Shown here in pieces: positions 52,040 through 61,541 of a stretch of 64,000 bases of DNA (positions within the stretch are counted from its first letter, which is position 1; each line of letters begins with the position of its first letter). A program made the translations under genes and the position numbers. Origin of the DNA: Salinicoccus sesuvii (GTDB lineage: Bacteria > Bacillota > Bacilli > Staphylococcales > Salinicoccaceae); the NCBI RefSeq assembly GCF_042648145.1, contig NZ_JBHRWV010000001.1, positions 423,252 to 487,251 of the forward strand. The letters are read 5' to 3'. The notes below the pieces were generated by a model. That model was not told the origin of the DNA. It searched no databases and was given only the letters and a program-made list of their open reading frames with translations.

Positions 52040-52504
52040 ATGAATAAAGTACATGGGGATGTCGTCCGTTATATGAGGATCAGATCTTTTTGGGCCTTTC
52101 TTATCTGGGTGATTGCAGCTATTGTTGCAAGTGTCGCTGCCTACCATTTCAATTGGTCGGACTGGGTATATTGGGGCGCCTTGATTTGGTTATCTATATT
52201 CCTTGTCGTAAACACTTTAATCCGCCCGCGTGTCTATTATCAGGTAACTCGTTACCTGTTGAAGGAAGACTATATTTTGGTTAAAAAAGGATTTTTTAAA
52301 GTATCGACACGCATGGTACCAATTAGGCGCATCCAAGGGGTGAAGCTCTCTACAGGCCCAGTTTCAAGAAAGTATAATCTTGCTGCCTTAGAAGTAAAGA
52401 CAGCAAGCGCGGGACTTATGCTACCACCTTTGAAAACCGAAGATGCTTCAAGGCTGAAAGAAGAAGTCATCGAACTAGTAAAGGAGGAACATACCGATGT
52501 ATAG
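52040..52504 (+). CDS. Bacterial-PH (bPH2) membrane protein, YdbS-like
   Basis: A 154-residue protein with two N-terminal membrane helices (about 14-60) and a cytoplasmic bPH2 domain (RYLLKEDYILVKKGFF, VPIRRIQGVKLSTGP). GGAGG precedes ATG 52040. It is the first of three PH-domain genes (YdbS, YdbT, YdbS-like) that overlap and lead to acpS and alr. Such proteins are linked to resistance to antimicrobial peptides in Bacillus, but the biochemical role is unknown. Confidence 0.82.
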   Translation: MNKVHGDVVRYMRIRSFWAFLIWVIAAIVASVAAYHFNWSDWVYWGALIWLSIFLVVNTLIRPRVYYQVTRYLLKEDYILVKKGFFKVSTRMVPIRRIQGVKLSTGPVSRKYNLAALEVKTASAGLMLPPLKTEDASRLKEEVIELVKEEHTDV

Positions 52505-54017
52505 TCCTCAGAAACTCCATCCCATTGCTTACCTTGGAAGTGTGGTTAATGGTCTTAAAAATCTATGGATTCCTCTGCTTATAATTGTATTTCAATCATG
52601 GGACTCAATCAGTTCTGGTAGCTTCTTGCTCAAGTATGTACTTATAGTTGCGGGTGCTATCGTTCTCGCAGTCATTATTTTTGGTGGCATGGACTTTTTG
52701 AACAAGTATCGTACGCGTTTTTGGATCGAGGACGGCAAATTCGTCTATAAAGACGGTGTCATTACTAATCGGGAAAAAGAACTTGATATTAGAAGAATCC
52801 AGTCAATCGATTTCAGTGAACCGATTTTTCACCGTATTTTTGGTGCAGTAAAGTTGGATATCATTACGCCTGGGGACAGTATAAAAATCGACACCATGAA
52901 AAAATCCCAGGCAATTTCACTACAGGAGATACTCTATAATGAAAAATCCCACATCCATGACACGGTGGAAGTAGGTGACTCGAGCGAATGGCCGAGGGAG
53001 AAAGAAGACGAGAGTCATGCTAAAGAAACGAGCTCTGAGCCACTGTATCGTATGAGTGGCAGGGCGCTTTTACTGATGAGTATGACGAGTGGCGCACTGG
53101 GTACATTTATTGCCCTGGTGTTTGGTTTTATCAATTTAATTGGTGCTAATTTCTTGATTGAAAGGTACTTCGATTATTTCGAAGAGACAATCGCCAGTGT
53201 TGCGCTAGCCGTCACACTCGCCATTGGTCTTTTCATGGTCGTCGGGTACGCTATCGGTACTTTGATTATGGCAATGAAGTACTATAACTATACTCTTAAG
53301 ATGAAGCAGGAGGACTTGATTGTCGAGTATGGTCTGCTCGAGAAGAAGCATCAGAGTGTTAATATCGCTAGAGTTCAAAACATTATTATCAAAGATTCCA
53401 TCATTCGAAGACTACTTGGATATTATTCGTTGTCGGTCACCATAACAAGTGATTCACTCGATAGTGATGACATCGACGGTACGGTCGACTTGCTTCCATT
53501 CATAAAGCGGGATAAGCTCTACGAAATCGTTCACCATATCTTTCCCAACTATCACGTACAAGCCCCACCAGCTAAAGTGCCAGCACGGGGCTATAGAAGG
53601 TACTTTCAAATTCTAACGACTTTATTTCTGCTGTTTACAGCATTGGTTCAGTATTTTTGGTTCGAGTACGCTTGGATTGCCGGACTAGTGCTCATTTTGA
53701 TCCACGTCACATCAGGTATATATAGTGCACGTAATAGTGGATATGAAATTCACGACGAGGATATTAATCTGATGACTGTCGGCTTTTTCAAACGTTCTCA
53801 TTATGTCATCAAGCAAGAGAAGCTAATCGAAGCGGAATGGATCAATAATCCGTTTCTGCGTCGAGACAATCTTGGCATCATTACACTCGTTACTGCGGCA
53901 GGTATGCTCGGTTCACGAGCGACACTCAAATTCATTGATCAGAAAGATATAAATACAATCTGGGACTGGGCGGAAAGGAGTACCTCACATGCAGAAGATT
54001 TCTCCAAAAGCAATTAA
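52497..54017 (+). CDS. Bacterial-PH (bPH2) membrane protein, YdbT-like
   Basis: 506 residues with three bPH2 repeats separated by pairs of membrane helices. The PH signatures with the Arg-Ile-Gln or Arg-Val-Gln core are visible: LDIRRIQSIDFSEP (first) and VNIARVQNIIIKDS (second), with a degenerate third near KQEKLIEAEWINNP. It overlaps the preceding gene by eight bases and the next by 29. The three gene products probably form one complex, which is inferred from overlap. Confidence 0.82.
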   Translation: MYSPQKLHPIAYLGSVVNGLKNLWIPLLIIVFQSWDSISSGSFLLKYVLIVAGAIVLAVIIFGGMDFLNKYRTRFWIEDGKFVYKDGVITNREKELDIRRIQSIDFSEPIFHRIFGAVKLDIITPGDSIKIDTMKKSQAISLQEILYNEKSHIHDTVEVGDSSEWPREKEDESHAKETSSEPLYRMSGRALLLMSMTSGALGTFIALVFGFINLIGANFLIERYFDYFEETIASVALAVTLAIGLFMVVGYAIGTLIMAMKYYNYTLKMKQEDLIVEYGLLEKKHQSVNIARVQNIIIKDSIIRRLLGYYSLSVTITSDSLDSDDIDGTVDLLPFIKRDKLYEIVHHIFPNYHVQAPPAKVPARGYRRYFQILTTLFLLFTALVQYFWFEYAWIAGLVLILIHVTSGIYSARNSGYEIHDEDINLMTVGFFKRSHYVIKQEKLIEAEWINNPFLRRDNLGIITLVTAAGMLGSRATLKFIDQKDINTIWDWAERSTSHAEDFSKSN

Positions 54018-54462
54018 GGTGTGGCGTATCCGCGAAGGGATTGCTGCTGGCATTGTACTATTGATTGCAGTGGCAGCCCTGATTGTCAGTCAGTTTGTCT
54101 GGGAAGCGTTCCCTTGGTGGATATCGTTGGTGCTATTCATCGTTGCTATTTATATTTCAGTAGTTCACGTATGGCTACTGCCGAGATTGAAGTACAAGTA
54201 TTTTCGTTTCCAAGTGTCGATGGATGAAATTCGGATCCATCAAGGCATCTTCTTCAAAGAGAAGCTTGCTGTGCCGTTGTTCCGTGTTCAAAACATCGAT
54301 ACGACGGTCGGTCCATTGATGAAACGGTATGGACTGAAGGGTGTAACACTGAAAACATCTGCTGAGAGCATTCACATACCGGAACTTGAATCAGAGGAAG
54401 CGGATATGATACGTAATGATATTAGGAAGCTGATCAATGAAAATACGAGGCAAACACTATGA
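53989..54462 (+). CDS. Bacterial-PH (bPH2) membrane protein, second YdbS-like
   Basis: 157 residues, the same layout as the first gene of the set: two membrane helices, then a bPH2 domain (FRFQVSMDEIRIHQGIFF, VPLFRVQNIDTTVGP). It overlaps ydbT by 29 bases and acpS by four (ATGA). Confidence 0.82.
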   Translation: MQKISPKAIKVWRIREGIAAGIVLLIAVAALIVSQFVWEAFPWWISLVLFIVAIYISVVHVWLLPRLKYKYFRFQVSMDEIRIHQGIFFKEKLAVPLFRVQNIDTTVGPLMKRYGLKGVTLKTSAESIHIPELESEEADMIRNDIRKLINENTRQTL

Positions 54463-54806
54463 TTAAAGGACTCGGAACAGATATAATAGAGATAGATCGT
54501 ATAAGAAGTGTGGAAGGTGAAAATCTGAGACTTTCTGCACGAATCCTTGCACCAGAAGAAATGGATGTATACAATGGTCTATCCAAGGTTAGTAGAAGAA
54601 TGGAGTATCTGGCAGGTCGTTTTGCCGTCAAAGAAGCATATAGCAAAGCGCTCGGGACAGGCATCGGGAGCAACGCTGCTTTCAAGGATATCATCTGTCT
54701 TAATGACGAGAAAGGAAAGCCTTTCATTGCGAATAATCCTAGAGCCCACGTATCCATCTCACATTCCAAAGCGTACGTGGTAGCAACAGTCATAATTGAA
54801 GATTAA
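54459..54806 (+). CDS. acpS: Holo-[acyl-carrier-protein] synthase
   Basis: Transfers phosphopantetheine from CoA to apo-ACP. Asp8 (GTDIIEID) and Glu59 (FAVKEAYSKALGTG) bind the metal. 115 residues, starting in the stop of the third PH gene. It links to the CoA gene coaW in function only. Confidence 0.96.
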   Translation: MIKGLGTDIIEIDRIRSVEGENLRLSARILAPEEMDVYNGLSKVSRRMEYLAGRFAVKEAYSKALGTGIGSNAAFKDIICLNDEKGKPFIANNPRAHVSISHSKAYVVATVIIED

Positions 54807-54817
54807 GGAGCATGGCC

Positions 54818-55969
54818 ATGTCGGAAAAATATTATAGGAATTCTGTAGTAGAAGTGGACTTGGAAGCGGTACACCATAATTTTAAAGCTATCCAGTCGTT
54901 GCATGAAGGCAAGACATTCATTGCTGTAGTAAAGGCAAATGCATACGGTCTCGGAAGCGCCCGGGTAGCAGAGTATCTTGCAGCAAGAGGCGTTGAATTT
55001 TTTGCAGTGGCAACATTGGATGAAGCCATTGAACTTAGAATGCATGGTATAAAAAAGAAGATTCTTGTACTCGGGCCTATCATTCCTAAGGATATCAACA
55101 AGGCTATTCAGCACCGTGTAGCAATTACTGCACCGAGTCTCGATTGGCTCCAGCATGCACAATCGTACGTCGGAGACATGGATGACAAGGAGGTATGGAT
55201 TCACATCAAAGTGAATAGTGGTATGAATCGTCTTGGCACCTCCGATACTGATGAAATTGAGAAAATGGTCAATATCATAGAGGAGTCGACCCATCTGGTT
55301 TACGAAGGAATCTACAGCCATTTCAGTTCCGCAGACATTGATTCTACCCAGAACGATAGAGAGTATGAAAAGTTCAAGCATATCACTTCCTTAGTCAAAA
55401 AGCCGCAGTACATCCACGTCCAGAACTCCGCTGGAGCACTCCGTCTTTCCGATGACTACTGTAATGCAATAAGGGTAGGCATATCGATGTATGGCTATTA
55501 CCCATCCGATTACGTTGAGAGGATTTCAAAGGTGCAGCTTAAGCCTTCTGTTAGCTTGAGGACTGAGGTAGTAGATACACATGTGCTCGAGGCGGGAGAG
55601 GGTAACAGTTATGGCCTTGATTATAATGCTAGGGCGGGCCAAAAGATAGCCACGTTGCCGTTAGGTTATGCGGATGGCTTTCTAAGAGCACGAACAGGAT
55701 ATATTGTCTCTCTCGAAGATGGGACTTCCTGTCCTGTTGTCGGAAAAGTGTGCATGGATTACATCATGATCGAGGTGCCTGATTCCGTACAACTTGGAGA
55801 TGCTGTCAATGTCATCAGCCCGTACAGAAATTCTGAGCAATCCATGGAAGCTTACAGTAACTATGTCGGGACAATACCATATGAATCATTGTGCATGTTG
55901 TCAAGGCGTCTGCCACGTATCTACCGTGGAGAAGGTACTCCTTCCGTCAATAACGAAGTTTTAAAATAA
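54818..55969 (+). CDS. alr: Alanine racemase
   Basis: PLP enzyme making D-alanine for peptidoglycan and teichoic acids. The PLP lysine is Lys39 (VVKANAYGLG) and the second catalytic base is the Tyr in NSYGLDYNARAG near residue 265. 383 residues. ATG 54818 has AAGGAG at the right distance; ATG 54812 is too close to it. It follows acpS and precedes mazEF, as in staphylococci. Confidence 0.96.
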   Translation: MSEKYYRNSVVEVDLEAVHHNFKAIQSLHEGKTFIAVVKANAYGLGSARVAEYLAARGVEFFAVATLDEAIELRMHGIKKKILVLGPIIPKDINKAIQHRVAITAPSLDWLQHAQSYVGDMDDKEVWIHIKVNSGMNRLGTSDTDEIEKMVNIIEESTHLVYEGIYSHFSSADIDSTQNDREYEKFKHITSLVKKPQYIHVQNSAGALRLSDDYCNAIRVGISMYGYYPSDYVERISKVQLKPSVSLRTEVVDTHVLEAGEGNSYGLDYNARAGQKIATLPLGYADGFLRARTGYIVSLEDGTSCPVVGKVCMDYIMIEVPDSVQLGDAVNVISPYRNSEQSMEAYSNYVGTIPYESLCMLSRRLPRIYRGEGTPSVNNEVLK

Positions 55970-56039
55970 TCTAGAAAAGATGGTATGCACATGTTATCCT
56001 TAATATAAGTTAAAGATGTTATTGAGGAGTGATTTGGCA

Positions 56040-56204
56040 ATGACGAATATGACTTTGATAAGTAGCATCGAGCATTCTCTTGAGCACGGATATATTGAAA
56101 TGAGTGAGATCAACCTTGCGATTGCATCAGAAAACCACGAAGTAGAGTGTGAAGCCTGGCAGCGTAATGAAGATTTTCTCGTTTATAGTAAAGATGGTGA
56201 ATAG
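56040..56204 (+). CDS. mazE: MazE-type antitoxin
   Basis: 54 residues with the staphylococcal MazE pattern: SLEHGYIEMSEINLAIA and EVECEA, close to S. aureus MazE, and unlike the AbrB-type MazE of E. coli. It neutralises MazF and is normally the labile partner. AGGAG precedes ATG 56040; a longer frame from 56016 is less likely. The stop is directly followed by the mazF start. Confidence 0.9.
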   Translation: MTNMTLISSIEHSLEHGYIEMSEINLAIASENHEVECEAWQRNEDFLVYSKDGE

Positions 56205-56576
56205 ATGAAAAGAGGAGAAGTATACCTTGCCGACCTTTCGCCGGTTCAAGGATCGGAACAAGGGGGCAAGCGCCCGGTCGTCATCATCCAGAATAATGTT
56301 GGCAACCATCACAGTCCCACAGTGATTGTTGCCGCGATTACCGGTAGGATCAACAAGGCGAAGATACCAACGCATGTTGAAATTTCGAAGGATGCATATA
56401 ATCTGGACAAGGACTCGGTGATTCTTCTGGAACAGATTAGAACAGTGGACAAGAAAAGGCTTAGGGAAAAGCTTACATATTTAAACGAAGATAAGATGAA
56501 GGAAGTGGATAAGGCCCTGATGATCAGTCTTGACCTTGTAATCTCCAAATCCAAGAAATCGCAATCTAAATCCTGA
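56205..56576 (+). CDS. mazF: MazF mRNA interferase toxin
   Basis: Sequence-specific endoribonuclease (UACAU in S. aureus; the site is not tested here). The fold starts MKRGEVYLADLSPVQGSEQGG with the conserved KRPVVIIQN, and the catalytic Arg-containing loops follow. 123 residues. The zero-base junction to mazE gives tight coupling. In staphylococci mazEF lies just before rsbU and can contribute to transcription of the SigB operon. Confidence 0.95.
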   Translation: MKRGEVYLADLSPVQGSEQGGKRPVVIIQNNVGNHHSPTVIVAAITGRINKAKIPTHVEISKDAYNLDKDSVILLEQIRTVDKKRLREKLTYLNEDKMKEVDKALMISLDLVISKSKKSQSKS

Positions 56577-56621
56577 TGGACTTTTGTGTACAAAAGTCTT
56601 TTTTCAGTGTGAGGTGTTGGC

Positions 56622-57644
56622 ATGACATATATTGATAATATCGTAAACAACTATAAAAGTATTATCCAGCTGTATCTGTATGGAGACCAGCAGGAAGAAG
56701 CTATTGAGAAATGCCAAACGTTTAGTGAAGAGGTCATAGAAATGGATGCCTCTCCGGATGAAATCGTGTCACTTCATATAGAGTTACTGGATAACATGGG
56801 TATTCACGATGGAAAACTGGTCAAGAAATCCTTGGATATACTACAGGAAGTTATCATTTCTTTCGGTTTTACTTACAGGGACTACAAGTCCATGATGAAC
56901 AAACTCGAGATTCACGACAAAGAGATGGATGTTGCATCGAGCCTTCAAGAAACGATGCTGAAGACTGCTATTCCAACATTCGATACAATGCAGCTCGGTG
57001 CAATCAGTGTACCGGCGAGAAAAGTGAGTGGCGACTACTTCAACATTATTGATCATAAGGATGGCATGCTAAGTTTCGCCGTAGCTGACGTTATCGGCAA
57101 GGGTATACCTGCGGCAATTGCTATGAGTATGATTAAATTTGGCATGGACTCCTACGGGTACTCGCAGTTACCGAGCGATAGCCTAAGGAAGTTGAATCGT
57201 GTTGTGGAGAAGAACGTCAACCAGAATATGTTTGTCACAATGTTCTACGGCCTTTATGACCACAGTACCGATTTGATGTATTACTCTTCTGCAGGTCATG
57301 AGCCAGCGCTCATTTATCGTTATGAAGAGGATGAGTTTGAAGAAATTGATGCGAAGGGTGTAGTCCTTGGTGTCAAGGTACATGCCAGATATGAACAAAG
57401 AGAAACAAAAATTGGTCCGCAAGATATGATTATTGTCTTCACAGATGGTGTTACCGAGCTCAGGAAGCACGATGATACTTTCATAGATTTCGAAAACGTT
57501 AAGGATATGATTCGCGAGGCGCGCGATCACCACCCCCAGGATATTGTTCAATATATCTATGAGTCTTTAATGCGCATACAAAATCCAAACAAGAAGGATG
57601 ACTTAACGCTTTTCATATTGAAAAATAATAAAAAGATAGATTAA
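56622..57644 (+). CDS. rsbU: SigB-activating protein phosphatase RsbU
   Basis: PP2C-type phosphatase that dephosphorylates RsbV to free SigB. The N-terminal RsbU_N-like helical domain (about 1-85) and linker coiled coil are followed by the PPM/SpoIIE domain with VSGDYFNIID, FAVADVIGKGIPAA and VFTDGVTE metal motifs. 340 residues, near the staphylococcal size. No RsbRST stressosome genes accompany it, the staphylococcal arrangement. Confidence 0.95.
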   Translation: MTYIDNIVNNYKSIIQLYLYGDQQEEAIEKCQTFSEEVIEMDASPDEIVSLHIELLDNMGIHDGKLVKKSLDILQEVIISFGFTYRDYKSMMNKLEIHDKEMDVASSLQETMLKTAIPTFDTMQLGAISVPARKVSGDYFNIIDHKDGMLSFAVADVIGKGIPAAIAMSMIKFGMDSYGYSQLPSDSLRKLNRVVEKNVNQNMFVTMFYGLYDHSTDLMYYSSAGHEPALIYRYEEDEFEEIDAKGVVLGVKVHARYEQRETKIGPQDMIIVFTDGVTELRKHDDTFIDFENVKDMIREARDHHPQDIVQYIYESLMRIQNPNKKDDLTLFILKNNKKID

Positions 57645-57648
57645 TTAT

Positions 57649-57674
57649 GTTTTACTCCGTATAACAAGGGGTAA
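57649..57674 (+). promoter_or_regulatory. SigB promoter before rsbV
   Basis: GTTTTA (57649-57654), 14 bases and GGGTAA (57669-57674), matching the SigB consensus. It would give the autoregulated rsbV-rsbW-sigB transcript known from S. aureus. Confidence 0.8.
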
Positions 57675-57719
57675 ACGACTAAGGACATATGTATTCTACT
57701 GAATGGGAGTGTAGTTTTT

Positions 57720-58046
57720 ATGAACATTAATATCAATACAACAGAGAATGAGCAAGAGTATTTAATAGTAATTGAAGGTGAACTGGATGTCTATACTGCA
57801 CCAGAACTGCAGCAAGTTCTGGAACCAATTAGACAATCAGGAAGCCACGACATAAAGATAGACTTAACAGATGTAAATTATATGGATTCTACAGGTCTTG
57901 GAATTTTCGTAGGTACTCTTAAAGATCTTAATCAGCATGACAAGGAGCTATATGTAATAGGTGTATCCAAAAGAATACTTAGGTTGTTTGAAATAACGGG
58001 ACTAAGAGATCTAATGCATATTAATGAAGCCTCGGAGGTTGAGTAA
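57720..58046 (+). CDS. rsbV: Anti-anti-sigma factor RsbV
   Basis: STAS protein that binds RsbW when unphosphorylated, releasing SigB. The regulatory Ser57 is in YMDSTGLGIF. 108 residues. Confidence 0.97.
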   Translation: MNININTTENEQEYLIVIEGELDVYTAPELQQVLEPIRQSGSHDIKIDLTDVNYMDSTGLGIFVGTLKDLNQHDKELYVIGVSKRILRLFEITGLRDLMHINEASEVE

Positions 58047-58048
58047 GT

Positions 58049-58525
58049 ATGGCACAGCAGTACGATTATATAGAAATGAAATTTCCGTCCAGTGCAGAAT
58101 ACGTTGGTTTGATTAGATTGACACTCTCAGGGGTTTTGTCAAGGGCCGGAGCAAGCTATGATCAAATCGAAGATTCTAAGATTGCTGTTTCAGAAGCTGT
58201 AACGAATGCTGTTAAACATGCGTACGGCGAAGACGAGACAGGTGAGATACTTATCGGCTTCGCGATTTATAGTGATAAAGTGGAAATCATTGTTGCGGAT
58301 CACGGTCAAAGCTTCAACTACGAATCTGTTAGAGAGGAGCTTGGTCCATATTCAGAAGATGATAATGTGAACTATTTAAGAGAAGGCGGTCTAGGTCTAT
58401 TCTTGATTGAAACATTAATGGATGAAGTTTATCTTAAAAAAGATCCTGGCGTCACAATCAGCATGACGAAGTTTATTAACGAAAGTCAGGTGCATTCGAA
58501 TGGAGAAACAATCGTCAATCGATAG
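58049..58525 (+). CDS. rsbW: Anti-sigma B factor, serine kinase RsbW
   Basis: GHKL-fold kinase and anti-sigma factor. The N box SEAVTNAVKHAYG, G1 box IIVADHGQSF and G2-type GGLGLFLI bind ATP. 158 residues. It overlaps sigB by 26 bases. Confidence 0.97.
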   Translation: MAQQYDYIEMKFPSSAEYVGLIRLTLSGVLSRAGASYDQIEDSKIAVSEAVTNAVKHAYGEDETGEILIGFAIYSDKVEIIVADHGQSFNYESVREELGPYSEDDNVNYLREGGLGLFLIETLMDEVYLKKDPGVTISMTKFINESQVHSNGETIVNR

Positions 58526-59270
58526 AGGACTTGCTGCTGAAGATATCAATGCGCTGATTCGGAGCCATCAGGAAGAAGAAAATCCGACTGCCCAGTCGAG
58601 ACTTGTTGAACACTACCAGAAGCTGATCGAATCGCTTGCATATAGATATTCAAAAGGGCAAAGCCACCACGAAGATCTTGTACAGGTCGGGATGGTTGGT
58701 CTTCTCGGAGCGATTAAAAGATTCGATCCATCATATGATAGAAGATTTGAGGCGTTTCTTGTACCTACTGTTGTGGGTGAAATAAAAAGGTACTTGAGGG
58801 ATAAGACATGGAGTGTGCATGTTCCTCGCAGGATCAAGGAGATTGGTCCAAAAATTAAGAATGCTAACGATGAACTGACGAACCGTCTGGAACGTTCTCC
58901 GCAGATTAATGAAATTGCAGAATACCTTGAGGTATCTGAAGAGGATGTTCTTGAAGCCATGGAGATGGGGCAGAGCTACAATGCGCTCAGTGTCGATCAC
59001 TCCATAGAAGCAGACAAGGATGGCTCTACCGTCACACTCCTTGATGTGATGGGACAGGCAGATGACAACTACGATCTTTCTGAGAAGCGGCTTATACTGG
59101 AGAAAGTCCTTCCGATTCTTTCAGAACGCGAACGTGAAATTATTCAGTTCACCTTTATGGAAGGTCTGAGTCAAAAGGAAACCGGTGAAAGGGTCGGCTT
59201 GAGCCAAATGCATGTATCGCGACTGCAGCGAACGGCAATCAACAAACTGCGTCAGGCAGTCAACGAATAA
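58500..59270 (+). CDS. sigB: RNA polymerase sigma factor SigB
   Basis: General stress sigma factor. Region 2 includes HEDLVQVGMVGLLGAIKRFD and KTWSVHVPRR near 99-108; region 4 ends with GLSQKETGERVGLSQMHVSR. 256 residues, as in S. aureus. It is the last gene of the operon, with a terminator directly after. Two SigB-type promoters are seen in the window (before rsbV and before the BCCT gene). Confidence 0.97.
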   Translation: MEKQSSIDRGLAAEDINALIRSHQEEENPTAQSRLVEHYQKLIESLAYRYSKGQSHHEDLVQVGMVGLLGAIKRFDPSYDRRFEAFLVPTVVGEIKRYLRDKTWSVHVPRRIKEIGPKIKNANDELTNRLERSPQINEIAEYLEVSEEDVLEAMEMGQSYNALSVDHSIEADKDGSTVTLLDVMGQADDNYDLSEKRLILEKVLPILSEREREIIQFTFMEGLSQKETGERVGLSQMHVSRLQRTAINKLRQAVNE

Positions 59271-59283
59271 TTAGTATGCACCG

Positions 59284-59312
59284 AACCTCATCTTTAGGGA
59301 TGAGGTTTTTAA
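59284..59312 (+). terminator. Terminator of the sigB operon
   Basis: AACCTCATC and GATGAGGTT form the stem, followed by TTTAATTTT. Confidence 0.85.
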
Positions 59313-59367
59313 TTTTATAGAAGGTATGCTAAATTTATTAGATATCAAAGCAACTAGGAGAGATTAG

Positions 59368-61503
59368 ATGAACGAAGTATTAATTAGAGAACTGAAAAGT
59401 TCTGTGGATAAGCAGGAAAAATACATCCGAGGTGTCATTGATCTTCTTGATGCGGGTAACACAATTCCTTTTATTGCCCGCTATAGAAAAGAGATGACGG
59501 GTGGTATGGATGAACAGGAAATTAAAACTATCCACGACCGGTTCGCATATCTTCAAAGCCTAGAAAAAAAGAAAAACGAAGTTCTAAAGCGCATTGATGA
59601 ACAAGGTCTTCTGACAGAACAATTAGAGCAAGACATCATGAAACAAACTGTACTAAATAGGGTAGAGGATTTATATAGACCGTTCAAACAAAAAAAGAAG
59701 ACCCGGGCGACAGAAGCGAGAAGAAAGGGTCTAGGGAGTCTGGCTGAAATCATTTCCAAACAGCAGACAGAGGATATCAAAGCGCAAGCACTTAAATTTC
59801 TCAGTGACGAAGTAGAATCTACAGAGGAAGCGATTAAGGGTGCGCAAGATATCATAGCTGAAGAGATATCAGATAATCCCAAGTATCGTAGCTATATATT
59901 GAAAGTTTTTAAAGAAACAGCTGACTTGACGACAAATAAAAAGAAAAATTCCGAAGATCAGAATAGTGTTTTTGAAATGTACTACGCCTATGCAGAACCG
60001 ATTGATAAAATTGTGCCCCATCGTATACTGGCTATCAATCGGGGTGAAAACAACGGAATTTTAAATGTCAGATTTGATTATGATATTGATCGATTCAAAC
60101 GTTATATCGGTAACCAGGTCCTGAAAGAAAAGTCGAAGACTGCAACATACATGAGGGTGGCAATTGAAGATGCTCTGAAACGTCTAATTATGCCTTCTAT
60201 TGAAAGGGAGACTAGACAAAGCTTGACTGAGTCCAGTGAAAAACATGCTGTACATATTTTCGAAGAAAATCTCAAGCGACTGCTTCTTCAACCGCCTTTG
60301 AAGAATCACATCATTCTCGGAGTCGACCCTGCATTCAGAACAGGGTGCAAGCTCGCTGTAATTGACGCTTCTGGTATGTTTCTTTATAAGGGCGTAATCT
60401 ATCCACATCCACCACAAGCAAAAAAAGAGCAGGCACGTAAAACAATAATGGATATCATAGCTGATTATGGGGTTACATTGCTTGCGATTGGAAATGGAAC
60501 AGCGTCGCGCGAAACAGAACTGTTTATCAGTGAAATTGTTAAACATGAGAATCTGAATGTGCAGTTTATCATCGTTAATGAAGCCGGAGCCAGTGTATAT
60601 TCTGCTTCAGATGTTGCAAGGGAAGAGTTCCCGGATTTTAATGTAGAAGAGCGTAGTGCGGTATCTATTGCAAGGAGAGTGCAAGATCCTCTGAGCGAGC
60701 TTGTTAAGATTGATTCAAAAGCAATCGGCATTGGCCAATATCAGCATGATGTTAATCAGAAATTTCTCGATGAATCGCTTAACTTCGTCGTTGAAACATC
60801 AGTAAACCAAGTCGGTGTAAATGTAAATACGGCTTCCCATATCCTGCTACAGCATGTAGCTGGACTCTCTCCTACAATAAGCAGAAACATTGTAAAGTAT
60901 CGCGAAGAACAGTCTGCTTTCAAATCACGTGAGGAAATCAAAAAAGTGCCGCGTCTTGGTAACAAAACGTACGAACAGTGTATCGGTTTCTTGCGAGTAT
61001 TCGAAGGGGAGGAACCACTTGATCGTACGCCAATTCATCCTGAACGTTACCAAGAAACATATCAGCTGCTTGAATTTTTAGGAATGAAGCGTTCTGATCT
61101 TGGTACAGATTCACTGATCAACGCAGTTGAAGAAATCAATCTTGATCAGACGGCAAGAAATTTAAAAATCGGTGTTCCAACGCTAAAGGACATTATAGAT
61201 AGTCTTAAAGCACCAACTCGGGATATTCGTGATGATTACGAAGTACCATTGCTTAAATCAGATGTTTTGAAGATGGAAGATTTGACTGAAGGAATGAAGT
61301 TATCTGGGACGGTACGTAATGTAACGGATTTTGGGGCATTTGTGGATATAGGAGTAAAACAGGATGGTCTAGTGCATATATCAAAGATGACGAGCAAGTT
61401 CATCAAACATCCAATGGAAGTTGTAAACGTTGGAGACATTGTCGATGTAACAGTCACCGGTGTTGATGCCGAGAAGGGTAGAATATCATTAAGTATGAAA
61501 TAA
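59368..61503 (+). CDS. tex: Tex family RNA-binding transcription accessory protein
   Basis: 711 residues with the Tex domain order: N-terminal helical domain (IPFIARYRKEMTGGMDE near residue 32), YqgF/RuvC-like domain (ILGVDPAFRTGCKLAVID near 315), helix-hairpin-helix repeats (VNTASHILLQHVAGL near 485), and a C-terminal S1 domain (VTDFGAFVDIGVKQDGLVHI). It binds nucleic acids and affects transcription and translation in several bacteria. AGGAG lies upstream of ATG 59368. Confidence 0.95.
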   Translation: MNEVLIRELKSSVDKQEKYIRGVIDLLDAGNTIPFIARYRKEMTGGMDEQEIKTIHDRFAYLQSLEKKKNEVLKRIDEQGLLTEQLEQDIMKQTVLNRVEDLYRPFKQKKKTRATEARRKGLGSLAEIISKQQTEDIKAQALKFLSDEVESTEEAIKGAQDIIAEEISDNPKYRSYILKVFKETADLTTNKKKNSEDQNSVFEMYYAYAEPIDKIVPHRILAINRGENNGILNVRFDYDIDRFKRYIGNQVLKEKSKTATYMRVAIEDALKRLIMPSIERETRQSLTESSEKHAVHIFEENLKRLLLQPPLKNHIILGVDPAFRTGCKLAVIDASGMFLYKGVIYPHPPQAKKEQARKTIMDIIADYGVTLLAIGNGTASRETELFISEIVKHENLNVQFIIVNEAGASVYSASDVAREEFPDFNVEERSAVSIARRVQDPLSELVKIDSKAIGIGQYQHDVNQKFLDESLNFVVETSVNQVGVNVNTASHILLQHVAGLSPTISRNIVKYREEQSAFKSREEIKKVPRLGNKTYEQCIGFLRVFEGEEPLDRTPIHPERYQETYQLLEFLGMKRSDLGTDSLINAVEEINLDQTARNLKIGVPTLKDIIDSLKAPTRDIRDDYEVPLLKSDVLKMEDLTEGMKLSGTVRNVTDFGAFVDIGVKQDGLVHISKMTSKFIKHPMEVVNVGDIVDVTVTGVDAEKGRISLSMK

Positions 61504-61504
61504 A

Positions 61505-61534
61505 AAAGCTCCCAATCGATCGATTGGGAGCTTT
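61505..61534. terminator. Bidirectional terminator, tex / katA
   Basis: A perfect palindrome with 15-bp arms (AAAGCTCCCAATCGA and its complement). The T run is stronger on the minus side. Confidence 0.88.
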
Positions 61535-61541
61535 CTGATAT

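Noticed and set aside
54803..55381. 192-residue minus-strand frame inside alr
   Set aside because: Antisense to a clear alanine racemase and without a start signal.
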